Source: Streptomyces aurantiacus (GTDB lineage: Bacteria > Actinomycetota > Actinomycetes > Streptomycetales > Streptomycetaceae). Taken from it: a stretch of DNA of 64,000 bases. The stretch spans positions 8,494,001-8,558,000 of the forward strand of contig NZ_CP114283.1 in assembly GCF_027107535.1 (NCBI RefSeq). The letters run 5' to 3'. A program made the translations under genes and the position numbers. The notes under the pieces were generated by a model that saw only the letters and a program-made list of their open reading frames with translations, had not been told where the DNA came from and ran no database searches. Positions 37,090 to 45,432 of this stretch are shown piece after piece. Positions within the stretch are counted from its first letter, which is position 1. Each line of letters opens with the position of its first letter.

Positions 37090-37491
37090 TCAGCGCAGCA
37101 GTCCCGTCGCCGGTCCCAGCACGGGAACACTGCCCAGCGACTGCGCCTGCGCGACCGGCGCCGTCAGCATGGTCGTCGCCAGCGGCGGGAAGTCGGCCAC
37201 CTGGGTGGCGAGTCCGTTGTCGAGCGGGTCGACGCCCGTGCCCGCCAGCGGGTTGGGCTTCAGCCCCGCCACCGGCCCGGTCACGTATCCGACGGTCCCG
37301 GTCAGCGCCTGGAGACCGGCCTGCGGGTCGATGTTGCCCATGGAGGTGGGCCGGGTGCGGACCACGTCCAGGACCGGGTCGGTGTCCGCGACCGCGGAGG
37401 TCGCACCCGCGCCCACCGCGATGCCCGCGGTCGTGAGGGCCAGCAACGCGCGCCGGGCGGTCGGGTTCTGGGAGGCCGAGTGTCGTGCCAT
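37090..37491 (-). CDS. Small secreted protein, paralogue-like to 43674-44027
   Basis: 133 residues from ATG 37491. Signal peptide (RRALLALTTAGIAVGAGATSAVA-DTD). The mature 95 residues are rich in Pro, Gly, Leu, Thr (NPLAGTGVDPLDNGLATQV, SVPVLGPATGLLR), without Cys. The composition and Leu-Pro/Gly-Leu pattern resemble the other small secreted protein 6 kb away. I know of no function; Streptomyces genomes carry many such cell-surface peptides. Confidence 0.72.
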   Translation of the reverse strand: MARHSASQNPTARRALLALTTAGIAVGAGATSAVADTDPVLDVVRTRPTSMGNIDPQAGLQALTGTVGYVTGPVAGLKPNPLAGTGVDPLDNGLATQVADFPPLATTMLTAPVAQAQSLGSVPVLGPATGLLR

Positions 37492-37618
37492 CGCTGCTGC
37501 CACCTTCTGATGCGCAAAGTAATCAGGACGACACGAAGGGTAGTTGAGGTGTGACGCGCACTCCAAAGGCGACCCGCGGGGTCTGCCTGGAGCGTCGGAT
37601 GCCGCACACTGGTGTCTC

Positions 37619-38314
37619 GTGAGTTCCCCTCTCCCGATACGCGCCCGCGTCGTGCTGCTGTGCGGCCCCTCCGGCTCCGGCAAGTCCCTTCTCGCGGCCC
37701 GCTCCGGCCTTCCGGTGCTGCGGCTCGACGACTTCTACAAAGAGGGCGACGACCCCACGCTGCCGCAGGTGGTGGGCAGTTCGGACATCGACTGGGACCA
37801 CCCGCTGTCGTGGGACGCGGACGTGGCGGTCGCCGCGCTCTCGCAGCTGTGCGCGACGGGGCGTACGAGCGTTCCCGTGTACGACATCTCCCTGAGCGCG
37901 CGTACCGGCTCGGAGGACATCGACTTCACGGGGGCCCCGGTCTTCATCGCCGAGGGCATCTTCGCGGCGGAGATCGTGGAGCGGTGCCGGGAGGCCGGGG
38001 TCCTCGCCGACGCGCTGTGCCTCAGCCGGGGAGCGGTGACCACGTTCCGCCGCCGGTTCCTGCGGGATCTGCGCGAGGGCCGCAAGTCCGTGCCGTTCCT
38101 GCTGCGGCGGGGCTGGCGGCTGATGCGGGACGAGCGGTCGATCGTGGCCCGGCAGACCGCGCTCGGCGCCTACGCATGCGACCGGGACGAGGCGCTGGAG
38201 CGGCTCGCCGACGCGTCGCGCTCCACGCGGGAGGTCATAGGTGACGTCCGGGTGCCCGGGAGTCCGCCGCGCCCCGCCGCGGAGCCGCACGACGTCACCG
38301 CCCCGCACTCCTAA
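37619..38314 (+). CDS. Uridine kinase-like P-loop nucleoside kinase
   Basis: 231 residues. Walker A GPSGSGKS near the N-terminus; LRLDDFYKEGDD and DWDHPLSWD match the uridine/cytidine kinase substrate region; VFIAEGIFAAE is the Walker-B-like strand; RRRFLRDLREGR is a lid segment. It would salvage uridine or cytidine to UMP/CMP, fitting the nucleoside-dense context, although no regulon operator is visible upstream. GTG 37619 is chosen; no clear ribosome-binding site. C-terminal 30 residues are disordered. Confidence 0.82.
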   Translation: MSSPLPIRARVVLLCGPSGSGKSLLAARSGLPVLRLDDFYKEGDDPTLPQVVGSSDIDWDHPLSWDADVAVAALSQLCATGRTSVPVYDISLSARTGSEDIDFTGAPVFIAEGIFAAEIVERCREAGVLADALCLSRGAVTTFRRRFLRDLREGRKSVPFLLRRGWRLMRDERSIVARQTALGAYACDRDEALERLADASRSTREVIGDVRVPGSPPRPAAEPHDVTAPHS

Positions 38315-38371
38315 CCAGGAACGCCGCCGCGCGGCCTGGCCCGCGGAGTCGAGTCGCCCCCCGGCGCACAA

Positions 38372-38417
38372 AGAAGCGGGACCGGACGGGCCCCCCGGCC
38401 CCTCCGGTCCCGCTTCT
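38372..38417 (+). terminator. Terminator of uridine kinase-like gene
   Basis: Perfect 15-base stem AGAAGCGGGACCGGA/TCCGGTCCCGCTTCT, 58 bases past the stop. Confidence 0.82.
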
Positions 38418-38510
38418 CCTGGTGCTCCCCCGTGTGCTTCCCCCACGGCCCCCCGGCCCCGGTGGTTCCCCCCGGTGGTGCTCCCCCCCGGTGGTGCTCC
38501 CCCCCGTGCT

Positions 38511-38622
38511 GCCCGCCGCCTCCCCCGAAGTGGCGGGCCTCCCCCGTACCGTCCGCCGCCTCCCCCGAAGTGACGGACTCCCCCCGTACTGCCCGCCGCC
38601 TCCCCCCGGAGTGACGGACATC
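38511..38622. repeat. Three 40-base tandem repeats forming stem-loops
   Basis: Units begin at 38511, 38551 and 38591 with (GCCC/GTCC)GCCGCCTCCCCC then GA(A/G)TG(G/A)CGG(G/A)C. Unit 1 forms a 7-base stem GCCCGCC/GGCGGGC; unit 2 has a compensating change (GTCCG/CGGAC). They lie directly downstream of sigQ on its strand. Confidence 0.75.
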
Positions 38623-38632
38623 CCCCCAGCCT

Positions 38633-39394
38633 TCAGGCGACGAGCTCGCCGAAGGACTCCTCCTCGTCACGGCCGAAGCTGAGGACGTCGTCCTCGCGCA
38701 GCCGGCGGAGCGACCGCCAGATGCTGGACTTCACCGTGCCAACACTGATGTCGAGGATCTCCGCGATCTCCGGGTCCGTGCGGCCCTCGTAGTAGCGGAG
38801 GACCAGCATGGTGCGCTGGAGTTCCGGCAGCCGGGCGAGCGCCTGCCACAGGACCGCGCGCAGCTCCGTGCCGCGCATCGCGTCCGTGTCGCCGGCCGTC
38901 TCCGGCAGCTCCTCGGTCGGGTACTCGTTCAGCTTGCGGCGGCGCCACGCGCTGATGTGCAGATTGGTCATCGTGCGGCGGAGGTAGCCCCCGACCGCGG
39001 CCTTGTCGCTGATCCGGTCCCACGCCCGGTACGTCGAGAACAGTGCGCTCTGCAGCAGGTCCTCGGCCTCGAAGCGGTCGCCGGTCAGGTGGTAGGCGGT
39101 TGCGTACAGGGAGGCGCGGCGCTCCTGGACGTAGGTGGTGAACTCCACCTCCGACACCGAGCGACGCTCCCCCGTGACCTCCCCGTACGCTGCCCCCGTT
39201 CCCCCGTGGGCAACCCCCGTACCGCTTCCCCCCGCATGTGCGTCAACCACCGTCATGTACGACCCGGTGTGCTGACGCCCGGTGCCGCGAGCGCACCCCC
39301 GCCCGCTCACGGCACCGGACTTCTCCGTGCTCCTCGTGACGTCGTGGAGCCGCGTGACAACTGCGCCAGTACTGGTGCTGTGCAGCGTGTTCAT
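38633..39394 (-). CDS. sigQ: ECF-type RNA polymerase sigma factor SigQ
   Basis: Sigma-70 family, SigE-like group. 253 residues: an N-terminal disordered extension of about 80, region 2 (RRASLYATAYHLTGDRFEAEDLLQSALFSTYRAWDRI), and region 4 (LPELQRTMLVLRYYEGRTDPEIAEILDISVGTVKSSIWRSLRRLR). The divergent arrangement with afsQ1-afsQ2 is that of S. coelicolor sigQ, where AfsQ1 activates it to control antibiotic production under nitrogen-limited growth. Tandem AfsQ1-type boxes lie in the shared region. ATG 39394 follows GGGGGG. Confidence 0.9.
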   Translation of the reverse strand: MNTLHSTSTGAVVTRLHDVTRSTEKSGAVSGRGCARGTGRQHTGSYMTVVDAHAGGSGTGVAHGGTGAAYGEVTGERRSVSEVEFTTYVQERRASLYATAYHLTGDRFEAEDLLQSALFSTYRAWDRISDKAAVGGYLRRTMTNLHISAWRRRKLNEYPTEELPETAGDTDAMRGTELRAVLWQALARLPELQRTMLVLRYYEGRTDPEIAEILDISVGTVKSSIWRSLRRLREDDVLSFGRDEEESFGELVA

Positions 39395-39502
39395 CTCGCG
39401 CCCCCCGTCGTGGAGTTCCGGTTGTTCGGTACTTCTCTGTGGTGCTTCCTTGCTTGTGACGAGAAGCTTGCCGGGGCCACTTCATGACCGTGTCCGCCGA
39501 CT

Positions 39503-39518
39503 GTCACAGGCCTGTCAC
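39503..39518. promoter_or_regulatory. AfsQ1-type box GTCAC-N6-GTCAC
   Basis: GTCACAGGCCTGTCAC exactly fits the reported AfsQ1 consensus GTnAC-N6-GTnAC and lies between sigQ and afsQ1. Confidence 0.8.
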
Positions 39519-39537
39519 AGGGGCTCGTCCCGGGCAC

Positions 39538-39553
39538 CTCACAGACCGATCAC
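39538..39553. promoter_or_regulatory. Second, degenerate AfsQ1-like box
   Basis: CTCAC-N6-ATCAC with the same 11-base period, 35 bases from the first box. Confidence 0.5.
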
Positions 39554-39668
39554 AGAGAAGCGTCGTACGGCTACTCACGGCACACGCGCCACGCACTCGT
39601 ACGCGGGACATGTGTGGGAGCGCTCCAACAGTCGATTCCCGCCCATGTCATGGGACAGAATGACGTCC

Positions 39669-40346
39669 GTGCCTTCCCTGTTGCTGATCGAGGACGACGA
39701 CGCCATCCGGACGGCCCTGGAGCTCTCGCTGACGCGCCAGGGACACCGGGTGGCCACCGCTGCCACCGGCGAGGACGGACTGAAGCTGCTGCGCGAGCAA
39801 CGGCCTGATCTGATCGTGCTCGACGTGATGCTGCCAGGCATCGACGGATTCGAGGTGTGCCGGCGTATTCGGCGGACGGACCAACTGCCCATCATCCTGC
39901 TGACCGCGCGCAGTGACGACATCGACGTCGTGGTCGGGCTGGAGTCCGGCGCCGACGACTATGTCGTGAAACCCGTGCAGGGGCGGGTGCTCGACGCCCG
40001 GATCCGGGCCGTGCTGCGGCGTGGCGAGCGCGAGGCGAACGACGCGGCGTCGTTCGGCTCGCTGGTCATCGACCGTGCCGCGATGACCGTGACGAAGAAC
40101 GGCGAGGATCTGCAGCTGACGCCCACCGAGCTGCGGCTGCTGCTGGAGCTGAGCCGCCGGCCGGGGCAGGCGCTGTCCCGCCAGCAGCTGCTGCGTCTGG
40201 TGTGGGAGCACGACTACCTCGGTGACTCGCGGCTCGTCGACGCGTGTGTGCAGCGACTGCGCGCGAAGGTGGAGGACGTGCCGTCCTCGCCGACGCTGAT
40301 CCGCACCGTGCGTGGAGTCGGCTACCGGCTGGACTCGCCTCAGTGA
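39669..40346 (+). CDS. afsQ1: Response regulator AfsQ1 (OmpR/PhoB family)
   Basis: DNA-binding regulator. 225 residues from GTG 39669, giving VPSLLLIEDDDAIR as in S. coelicolor AfsQ1; ATG 39660 is in frame. Receiver domain with phospho-acceptor Asp52 (LIVLDVMLPG), Thr/Ala switch (LLTAR) and Lys (DDYVVKP). C-terminal winged helix (LTPTELRLLLELSRRPGQALSRQQLL, then VDACVQRLRAKVE, RTVRGVGYRL). It overlaps afsQ2 by four bases. It responds to glutamate/nitrogen status in the model species. Confidence 0.96.
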   Translation: MPSLLLIEDDDAIRTALELSLTRQGHRVATAATGEDGLKLLREQRPDLIVLDVMLPGIDGFEVCRRIRRTDQLPIILLTARSDDIDVVVGLESGADDYVVKPVQGRVLDARIRAVLRRGEREANDAASFGSLVIDRAAMTVTKNGEDLQLTPTELRLLLELSRRPGQALSRQQLLRLVWEHDYLGDSRLVDACVQRLRAKVEDVPSSPTLIRTVRGVGYRLDSPQ

Positions 40347-41926
40347 CAAAACCGCAGGACAAGCTCCGTGGCTGGGCCGCGGCCCGCAGGACGGTCATGG
40401 CGGGGCTGCGCTTCACCAGTCTGCGGCTGCGCCTGGTCGTGGTGTTCGGGCTCGTCGCGCTCACCGCCGCGGTGTCGGCGTCCGGCATCGCGTACTGGCT
40501 CAACCGCGAGGCCGTCCTCACCCGTACGCAGGACGCGGTGCTCGGTGACTTCCAGCAGGCGATGCAGACCCGCGCCAGCACGCTGCGGCCGCATCCCACG
40601 CAGGAGGAACTGCAGCGCGCCGCAGGGCAGATGGCGAACAGCAGCCAGCGCTTCAGTGTCCTGCTGATCGCCGAGGACGAGAACGGCGAGACCGTGCGCG
40701 GGAACTCCGACCTGGACACCTTCACGCTGGAGGACGTACCGGAGTCCCTGCAGAAAGCGGTGAACAAGGAGCAGGAGCTCTCCTCGAACAACAAGTACGC
40801 GTACCACCTGTACTGGCAGCGGACCGTGCAGGGCGACAAGCCCTATCTGGTGGGCGGCGCGAAGGTGATCGGCGGTGGGCCGACCGGGTACATGCTCAAG
40901 TCGCTGGAGCCGGAGGCCAAGGATCTCAACTCGCTCGCCTGGTCGCTGGGGATCGCGACCGGGCTCGCGCTGATCGGCTCGGCGCTGCTGGCGCAGGCCG
41001 CGGCGACGACCGTCCTGAAGCCGGTGCACCGGCTGGGCACCGCCGCCCGGCGGCTCGGCGAGGGCAAACTCGACACCCGGCTGCGGGTGTCGGGCACGGA
41101 CGAACTGGCCGACCTGGCACGGACGTTCAACCGTACGGCGGAGGCACTGGAGAAACGGGTCGCGGACATGAGCTCCCGCGACGAGGCGTCCCGGCGGTTC
41201 GTGGCGGACATGTCGCACGAGCTGCGGACCCCGCTGACCGCGATCACCGCCGTGACCGAGGTGCTGGAGGAGGAGCTCGACGCCGAGACCGGCAGCGTCG
41301 ACCCCATGATCGAGCCCGCGGTGCGGCTCGTCGTCAGCGAGACCCGGCGGCTGAACAACCTGGTGGAGAACCTGATGGAGGTCACCCGCTTCGACGCGGG
41401 CACCGCCCGGCTCGTCTCCGACACGGTTGACATCGCCGACCAGATCACCGCGTGCATCGACGCGCGCGCCTGGCTGGACGCGGTGGAGCTGGACGCCCGC
41501 CGCGGCATCATGGCGCACGTCGACCCGCGCCGCCTGGACGTCATCCTGGCGAACCTCATCGGCAACGCCCTCAAACACGGCGGTTCCCCGGTGCGCGTGT
41601 GCGTACGGGAGGAGGGCGCCGACCTGGTCATCGAGGTCCAGGACCACGGCCCCGGCATCCCGGAGGACGTCCTGCCGCACGTCTTCGACCGCTTCTACAA
41701 GGCGAGCGCCTCCCGGCCGCGCTCCGAGGGCAGCGGCCTCGGCCTGTCCATCGCCCTGGAGAACGCCCACATCCACGGTGGTGAGATCACCGCCGCGAAC
41801 GCGCCGAAGGGCGGCGCCGTCTTCACCCTGCGCCTGCCGCTCGACTCCTCCGAGCCGAAGGACCCGGGGGCGGACGACGAGGACCGGGCCGGCGCCGACG
41901 CCGGCCGCACCGAGGGGGGCGTGTGA
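40343..41926 (+). CDS. afsQ2: Sensor histidine kinase AfsQ2
   Basis: 527-residue membrane kinase. TM1 about 29-50, extracytoplasmic sensor 52-200, TM2 about 200-220, HAMP (VLKPVHRLGTAARRLGEGKL), H-box FVADMSHELRTPLTA with phospho-acceptor His292, N-box NLIGNALKHGG, G1 DHGPGIP, G2 GSGLGLSIAL. The acidic C-terminal tail is disordered. Starts at GTG 40343 within the afsQ1 stop and ends overlapping the lipoprotein gene, so three proteins are translationally coupled. Confidence 0.95.
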   Translation: MTKPQDKLRGWAAARRTVMAGLRFTSLRLRLVVVFGLVALTAAVSASGIAYWLNREAVLTRTQDAVLGDFQQAMQTRASTLRPHPTQEELQRAAGQMANSSQRFSVLLIAEDENGETVRGNSDLDTFTLEDVPESLQKAVNKEQELSSNNKYAYHLYWQRTVQGDKPYLVGGAKVIGGGPTGYMLKSLEPEAKDLNSLAWSLGIATGLALIGSALLAQAAATTVLKPVHRLGTAARRLGEGKLDTRLRVSGTDELADLARTFNRTAEALEKRVADMSSRDEASRRFVADMSHELRTPLTAITAVTEVLEEELDAETGSVDPMIEPAVRLVVSETRRLNNLVENLMEVTRFDAGTARLVSDTVDIADQITACIDARAWLDAVELDARRGIMAHVDPRRLDVILANLIGNALKHGGSPVRVCVREEGADLVIEVQDHGPGIPEDVLPHVFDRFYKASASRPRSEGSGLGLSIALENAHIHGGEITAANAPKGGAVFTLRLPLDSSEPKDPGADDEDRAGADAGRTEGGV

Positions 41927-42618
41927 TGTCCGTACGCGACGCATGGGGCGTACGCGCGGCGCGTGCCGTCCGTACGCCGGAGGCGGCCCGTCCGGCGCGG
42001 GCCGTGCGCCGGACGTCGCGCGGGGCCCGTCTGGCGCTCGCCGTGCCGCTGCTCGCCGTGGCGCTGGCCGGGTGCGGGATACGCGCCACGGAGGTGCCGA
42101 CCGACTTCGGGCCCGCGCCCTCCCGGGTGCCGTGCGCGCTGACCGGCCCCGACGACGGCACACAGTCCTCGCGCGGCATCCTCGTCCAGGTCTTCCTCCT
42201 CTGCTCCTCCCAGCTCGCGCCGGTCGACCGGACCGTGCGCATCGAGGCCGGGCCCGCCGAGACGGACCGGGTGCGCGCCGCGCAGGCCCTGCTCGACGAG
42301 CTCTCCGCTCCCCCGTCGGACGCCGAGCGGCAGGCGAACTACTCGACGGGCGTGCCGAGGGGCCTGTCGGTGGGTGGCCCGGAGCGTTCCGACCCGGCGG
42401 ACGCCCTGCGTCTGAGCACGGCGCCCGCGGACCTGACGTCGTACGCCCTGGCGCAGATCATCTGCACCTTCAGCGACTCGGAGGCGGCCTCCGACGACAG
42501 CGCGGTGACCCTGGGCGGCCCCGGCACGGACGCCCCGCGCCGCTACGAGTGCACGCAGGACGTGCGCGACCGCCCGGGCACGAAGACCCCACCGTCGACG
42601 GAGGTCGACGGGAGCTGA
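41926..42618 (+). CDS. Lipoprotein co-encoded with AfsQ1/AfsQ2
   Basis: 230 residues. A 30-residue Arg/Ala-rich cytoplasmic lead is followed by a hydrophobic helix and lipobox ALAGC. The mature part (about 180 residues) has a GerMN-like alpha/beta pattern (VQVFLLCSSQLAPVDRTV, RVRAAQALLDELSAPPSDAERQANYST) and several Cys that may pair. ATG 41926 is preferred (GAGGGGGG six bases upstream) and overlaps the afsQ2 stop. Coupling to the kinase makes it a candidate accessory sensor that presents the signal to AfsQ2 outside the membrane (inference). Confidence 0.85.
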   Translation: MSVRDAWGVRAARAVRTPEAARPARAVRRTSRGARLALAVPLLAVALAGCGIRATEVPTDFGPAPSRVPCALTGPDDGTQSSRGILVQVFLLCSSQLAPVDRTVRIEAGPAETDRVRAAQALLDELSAPPSDAERQANYSTGVPRGLSVGGPERSDPADALRLSTAPADLTSYALAQIICTFSDSEAASDDSAVTLGGPGTDAPRRYECTQDVRDRPGTKTPPSTEVDGS

Positions 42619-42721
42619 GGCGCCCGGCCGGGGTCCCGTCTGTGGCGCACGCCTCACACGTGCGGACCAAGCGCCGCCGTCACACGGAACCGATCCTGCC
42701 GGTGGTCGCGTCTTGGGGTTC

Positions 42722-43288
42722 GTGCAGCGTCAAGGCTCGAACGGCGGCACCGCCGTGAACCGCGTCCGTGTGACGGGAGGTCTCCTCCTCGTCGCACACC
42801 TCGCGCTTGTTGCCTGGTTCACGCTGCGGCCCCTGGACGTGCCCTGGGTGAGCGCGGCGAACCTGCGTCCTTTCGCCAGCATCAGGGCCGATCTGACGCT
42901 GGGCCCCGAGGCGGCGGCCCGCGCCATCGGCAAGGGCCTGCTGCTGCTCGCCCCGCTCGGGGTGCTGCTGCCCATGGCGGGCGGCAGACTCGCCGTCTCC
43001 CCGCTGCTGTCCCTGCTGCGCACGGTCGCCGCCGGAGCGCTGCTGTCGATGGCCATCGAGCTCCTGCAGACCGGGGTGCCGGGCCAGGTCGTGGACGTCG
43101 ACTCACTGCTGCTGAACACCGTGGGTGTGGCGCTGGCCCACCTCGCCGTGGTGCCCGCCGCCCGGGCCGTGCTGCGCCGCCGGGCCGCGACGCGCAACCG
43201 GGCCGCCGCACTGCGCCTGAGGGCAGCGGCGGAGGAGGCGGCTCAGGGTCTGACCCCGACGATTCCCAGGGTCGGTATCGCACCGTAG
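42722..43288 (+). CDS. VanZ-family membrane protein
   Basis: 188 residues from GTG 42722 (TTG 42713 and GTG 42758 are alternatives). Four helices, with the VanZ hallmarks: an outer loop with NLRPFASI, and the helix containing SMAIELLQTGVPGQVVDVDSLLLNTVGVALAHL. VanZ proteins confer low-level teicoplanin resistance in enterococci; the wider family is uncharacterised. Basic, Ala/Arg-rich cytoplasmic tail. Confidence 0.88.
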   Translation: MQRQGSNGGTAVNRVRVTGGLLLVAHLALVAWFTLRPLDVPWVSAANLRPFASIRADLTLGPEAAARAIGKGLLLLAPLGVLLPMAGGRLAVSPLLSLLRTVAAGALLSMAIELLQTGVPGQVVDVDSLLLNTVGVALAHLAVVPAARAVLRRRAATRNRAAALRLRAAAEEAAQGLTPTIPRVGIAP

Positions 43289-43388
43289 AGCGACGCTTTG
43301 CCCCCTTCGCGTCCGTACGTTGGATGTCAGACGAGGCGACCGCACCGGAAGCCCCGGCCCACCCGACGACGCTCACGAAGGAGCCGCA

Positions 43389-43592
43389 ATGAACCGCCTT
43401 GCCCGCCCCACCGACGGCCGCATGATCGGCGGAGTGTGCGCCGCGCTGGCTCGGCGCTTCGGCACCTCCGCGACCACGATGCGGGTCGTCTTCCTGGTGT
43501 CCTGCCTGCTGCCGGGCCCGCAGTTCCTGCTCTACATAGCGCTGTGGCTCCTCTTCCCCTCCGAGGGCAAGGCGGCCCGTCCGGCCTGGTGA
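43389..43592 (+). CDS. PspC-domain membrane protein
   Basis: 67 residues, a lone PspC domain: RLARPTDGRMIGGVCAALARRFGTSATTMRVVF followed by a membrane hairpin (LVSCLLPGPQFLLYIALWLLFP). AAGGAG site before ATG 43389. In proteobacteria PspC senses envelope stress with PspB; here no other psp gene is present, so it is probably an isolated envelope-stress or scaffold protein. Confidence 0.9.
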   Translation: MNRLARPTDGRMIGGVCAALARRFGTSATTMRVVFLVSCLLPGPQFLLYIALWLLFPSEGKAARPAW

Positions 43593-43606
43593 CCACACGC
43601 ACGGAC

Positions 43607-43646
43607 GCCGATGGGGCGCACCCGACCGGGGGTGCGCCCCATCGGC
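43607..43646. terminator. Bidirectional terminator
   Basis: 17-base perfect stem containing GATGGGGCGCACCC/GGGTGCGCCCCATC, between the convergent PspC and secreted-protein genes. Confidence 0.85.
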
Positions 43647-43673
43647 GCGTACGAGGACGGTGCGGGAGCCTGC

Positions 43674-44027
43674 TCAGCCCAGCGGAATACCGTTCACCGG
43701 CAGACCGTGCGTGGGCAGACCCTGGATCGGCAGACCGCCGAGCAGACCGGCGACCGGCGCGGCGGGACCCTCGGCGAGGAGGTTCGCGACGGCCGGCTGG
43801 GCGGCGGCGACGCCACTGCCGAGCGCGTTCTGCCCCTGGGCGAGCGACTCGCCCGCGCCGGGCAGGGTCTTGGTGACCCCGTCCACCGGCAGCGCGCTGG
43901 TGACGGTGCCGAGCGCCGGGACGGCGTCCGGGACCGCCGGGGCCGCGTTGGCGGCGCCGGCGCCGGCGGCGGCGAAGGCGGCACCGAGAGCGGCGACACC
44001 GAGGGTCTTGGCAGCAGACTGCTTCAT
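43674..44027 (-). CDS. Small secreted Ala/Pro/Gly-rich protein
   Basis: 117 residues from ATG 44027 (AAGGACGAAG upstream). The signal peptide (KTLGVAALGAAFAAAGAGAANA) is cleaved before APAVPDAVP. The mature chain has LPVDG, LPGAG, GGLPIQGLPTHGLPVNGIPLG, ending in repeated GLP units. Cys-free and low in complexity. Resembles 37090-37491. Function unknown; surface or wall-associated peptide likely. Confidence 0.72.
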   Translation of the reverse strand: MKQSAAKTLGVAALGAAFAAAGAGAANAAPAVPDAVPALGTVTSALPVDGVTKTLPGAGESLAQGQNALGSGVAAAQPAVANLLAEGPAAPVAGLLGGLPIQGLPTHGLPVNGIPLG

Positions 44028-44107
44028 CTTCGTCCTTGCATGCTGTGACGGGGATTCGAGCGGTCCGAAACGGTAATCACGTGCGAGCTCGCCCCGCAAA
44101 CATCGAA

Positions 44108-44138
44108 AAGCGGCCGAGTCGTCATCACCCGGCCGCTT
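44108..44138 (-). terminator. Intrinsic terminator of add
   Basis: Stem AAGCGGCCG/CGGCCGCTT; the minus strand continues TTTTC. 14 bases past the add stop. Confidence 0.8.
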
Positions 44139-44152
44139 CCCGCGCTTCGAAT

Positions 44153-45319
44153 TCAGCCCTCTTCACTCACAGAACCGCTGGTGGAGACGGTCTGCTGGAA
44201 CAGCCATTCGGACTTCAGCTCGGCATAACCGGGCTTGATCACGTCACTGATCATGGCCAGTCGTTCATCGAAAGGAATGAATGCTGATTTCATCGCATTG
44301 ACTGTGAACCACTGCATGTCGTCGAGCGAATAGCCGAAAGCGTCGACAAGGTGCTCGAATTCCCGGCTCATGCTGGTGCCGGACATCAGGCGGTTGTCGG
44401 TGTTCACGGTGGCCCGGAAGTGCAGCCGTCGCAGCAGCCCGATGGGGTGCTCGGCGTACGAGTCGGCGGCGCCCGTCTGGAGGTTGGAACTGGGGCACAG
44501 CTCCAGGGGAATCCGCTTGTCGCGCACGTACGAAGCGAGACGGCCCAGTTCCACCGAGCCGTCCTCGCGGACCTGGATGTCGTCGATGATGCGCACGCCG
44601 TGGCCCAGCCGGTCGGCACCGCACCACTGGAGGGCCTGCCAGATGGACGGGAGCCCGAAGGCCTCGCCCGCGTGGATCGTGAAGTGGTTGTTCTCCCGCT
44701 TCAGATACTCGAAGGCGTCCAGGTGACGGGTGGGCGGGAAGCCCGCCTCGGCGCCCGCGATGTCGAAGCCGACGACTCCACTACGGGAGCCGGGGCCGCG
44801 GTAGCGGTTGGCGAGTTCGGCGATCTCCAGGGCGCGGGCCGCGTGCCGCATGGCCGTCAGGAGGGCGCCGACACGGATCCGGTGCCCGTTCTCGCGGGCC
44901 CGCCGCTCGCCCTCCCGGAAGCCCTCGTTGACGGCCTCGACGACCTCTTCGAGGGTCAGCCCGGCTTCGAGGTGCTGCTCGGGCGCGTACCGCACCTCGG
45001 CGTAGACGACGCCGTCCTCGGCGAGGTCCTCGGCGCACTCGGCGGCGACGCGGACCAGTGCCTCACGGGTCTGCATGACGGCGCAGGTGTGCGCGAAGGT
45101 CTCCAAGTACCGCTCCAGGGAACCGGAGTCGGCGGCCTCGCGGAACCAGATGCCGAGCTTGTCGGGATCGGTCTCCGGAAGGCCGGAGTAGCCCACGGCA
45201 TGGGCGAGGTCGACGATCGTCCCGGGGCGCAGGCCGCCGTCGAGGTGATCGTGCAGCAGGACCTTCGGCGCCCGGCGGATCTGCTCCGAGCTCGGGGTGT
45301 TCTTGGTCTGGCTCGTCAT
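44153..45319 (-). CDS. add: Adenosine deaminase
   Basis: Converts (deoxy)adenosine to (deoxy)inosine, which feeds the phosphorylase at 27116. 388 residues, TIM-barrel amidohydrolase: metal ligands in HDHLDGG, catalytic [21 protein letters not shown] and final metal Asp in [13 protein letters not shown] 45319 coincides with the predicted transcription start (TAGAGT-N6-ATG), so the mRNA is probably leaderless. The regulon operator abuts the promoter. The last roughly 20 residues are unusually AT-rich in codons compared with the rest. Confidence 0.96.
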   Translation of the reverse strand: MTSQTKNTPSSEQIRRAPKVLLHDHLDGGLRPGTIVDLAHAVGYSGLPETDPDKLGIWFREAADSGSLERYLETFAHTCAVMQTREALVRVAAECAEDLAEDGVVYAEVRYAPEQHLEAGLTLEEVVEAVNEGFREGERRARENGHRIRVGALLTAMRHAARALEIAELANRYRGPGSRSGVVGFDIAGAEAGFPPTRHLDAFEYLKRENNHFTIHAGEAFGLPSIWQALQWCGADRLGHGVRIIDDIQVREDGSVELGRLASYVRDKRIPLELCPSSNLQTGAADSYAEHPIGLLRRLHFRATVNTDNRLMSGTSMSREFEHLVDAFGYSLDDMQWFTVNAMKSAFIPFDERLAMISDVIKPGYAELKSEWLFQQTVSTSGSVSEEG

Positions 45320-45325
45320 TTCCGC

Positions 45326-45331
45326 ACTCTA
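45326..45331 (-). promoter_or_regulatory. -10 box TAGAGT of add
   Basis: Minus-strand TAGAGT followed by GCGGAA and the ATG, giving +1 at the start codon. Confidence 0.55.
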
Positions 45332-45335
45332 ACGC

Positions 45336-45347
45336 CTACGCGCGTAG
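45336..45347 (-). promoter_or_regulatory. Nucleoside-regulon operator at add, perfect CTACGCGCGTAG
   Basis: Four bases upstream of the -10 box TAGAGT; would occupy the spacer of the add promoter. Confidence 0.82.
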
Positions 45348-45432
45348 ATCTCTCCTTGTGCGGATCCGTCGATATGTAACGGTGACCGTGTGGACGGATG
45401 GCGTACACCATCGCTTCTGACACTGTTCTGTC

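Larger units (their letters stand above)
38315..38632. other. 318-base gene-free region with terminator and tandem repeats
   Basis: Between the convergent kinase and sigQ genes. It contains the terminator at 38372-38417, short GGTGGT(G/T)-C-run repeats from 38461, and three 40-base tandem units from 38511. Apparent ORFs here are repeats of CCCCC and are not credible genes. Confidence 0.8.

Noticed and set aside
37552..37562. GACGCGCACT upstream of the uridine kinase-like gene as a regulon half-site
   Set aside because: Only ACGCGC matches and there is no dyad symmetry.
38461..38632. Possible CRISPR array or Pro-rich ORF in C-rich repeats
   Set aside because: Units are contiguous without unique spacers, and the ORFs are frames of C-runs with no initiation signals.
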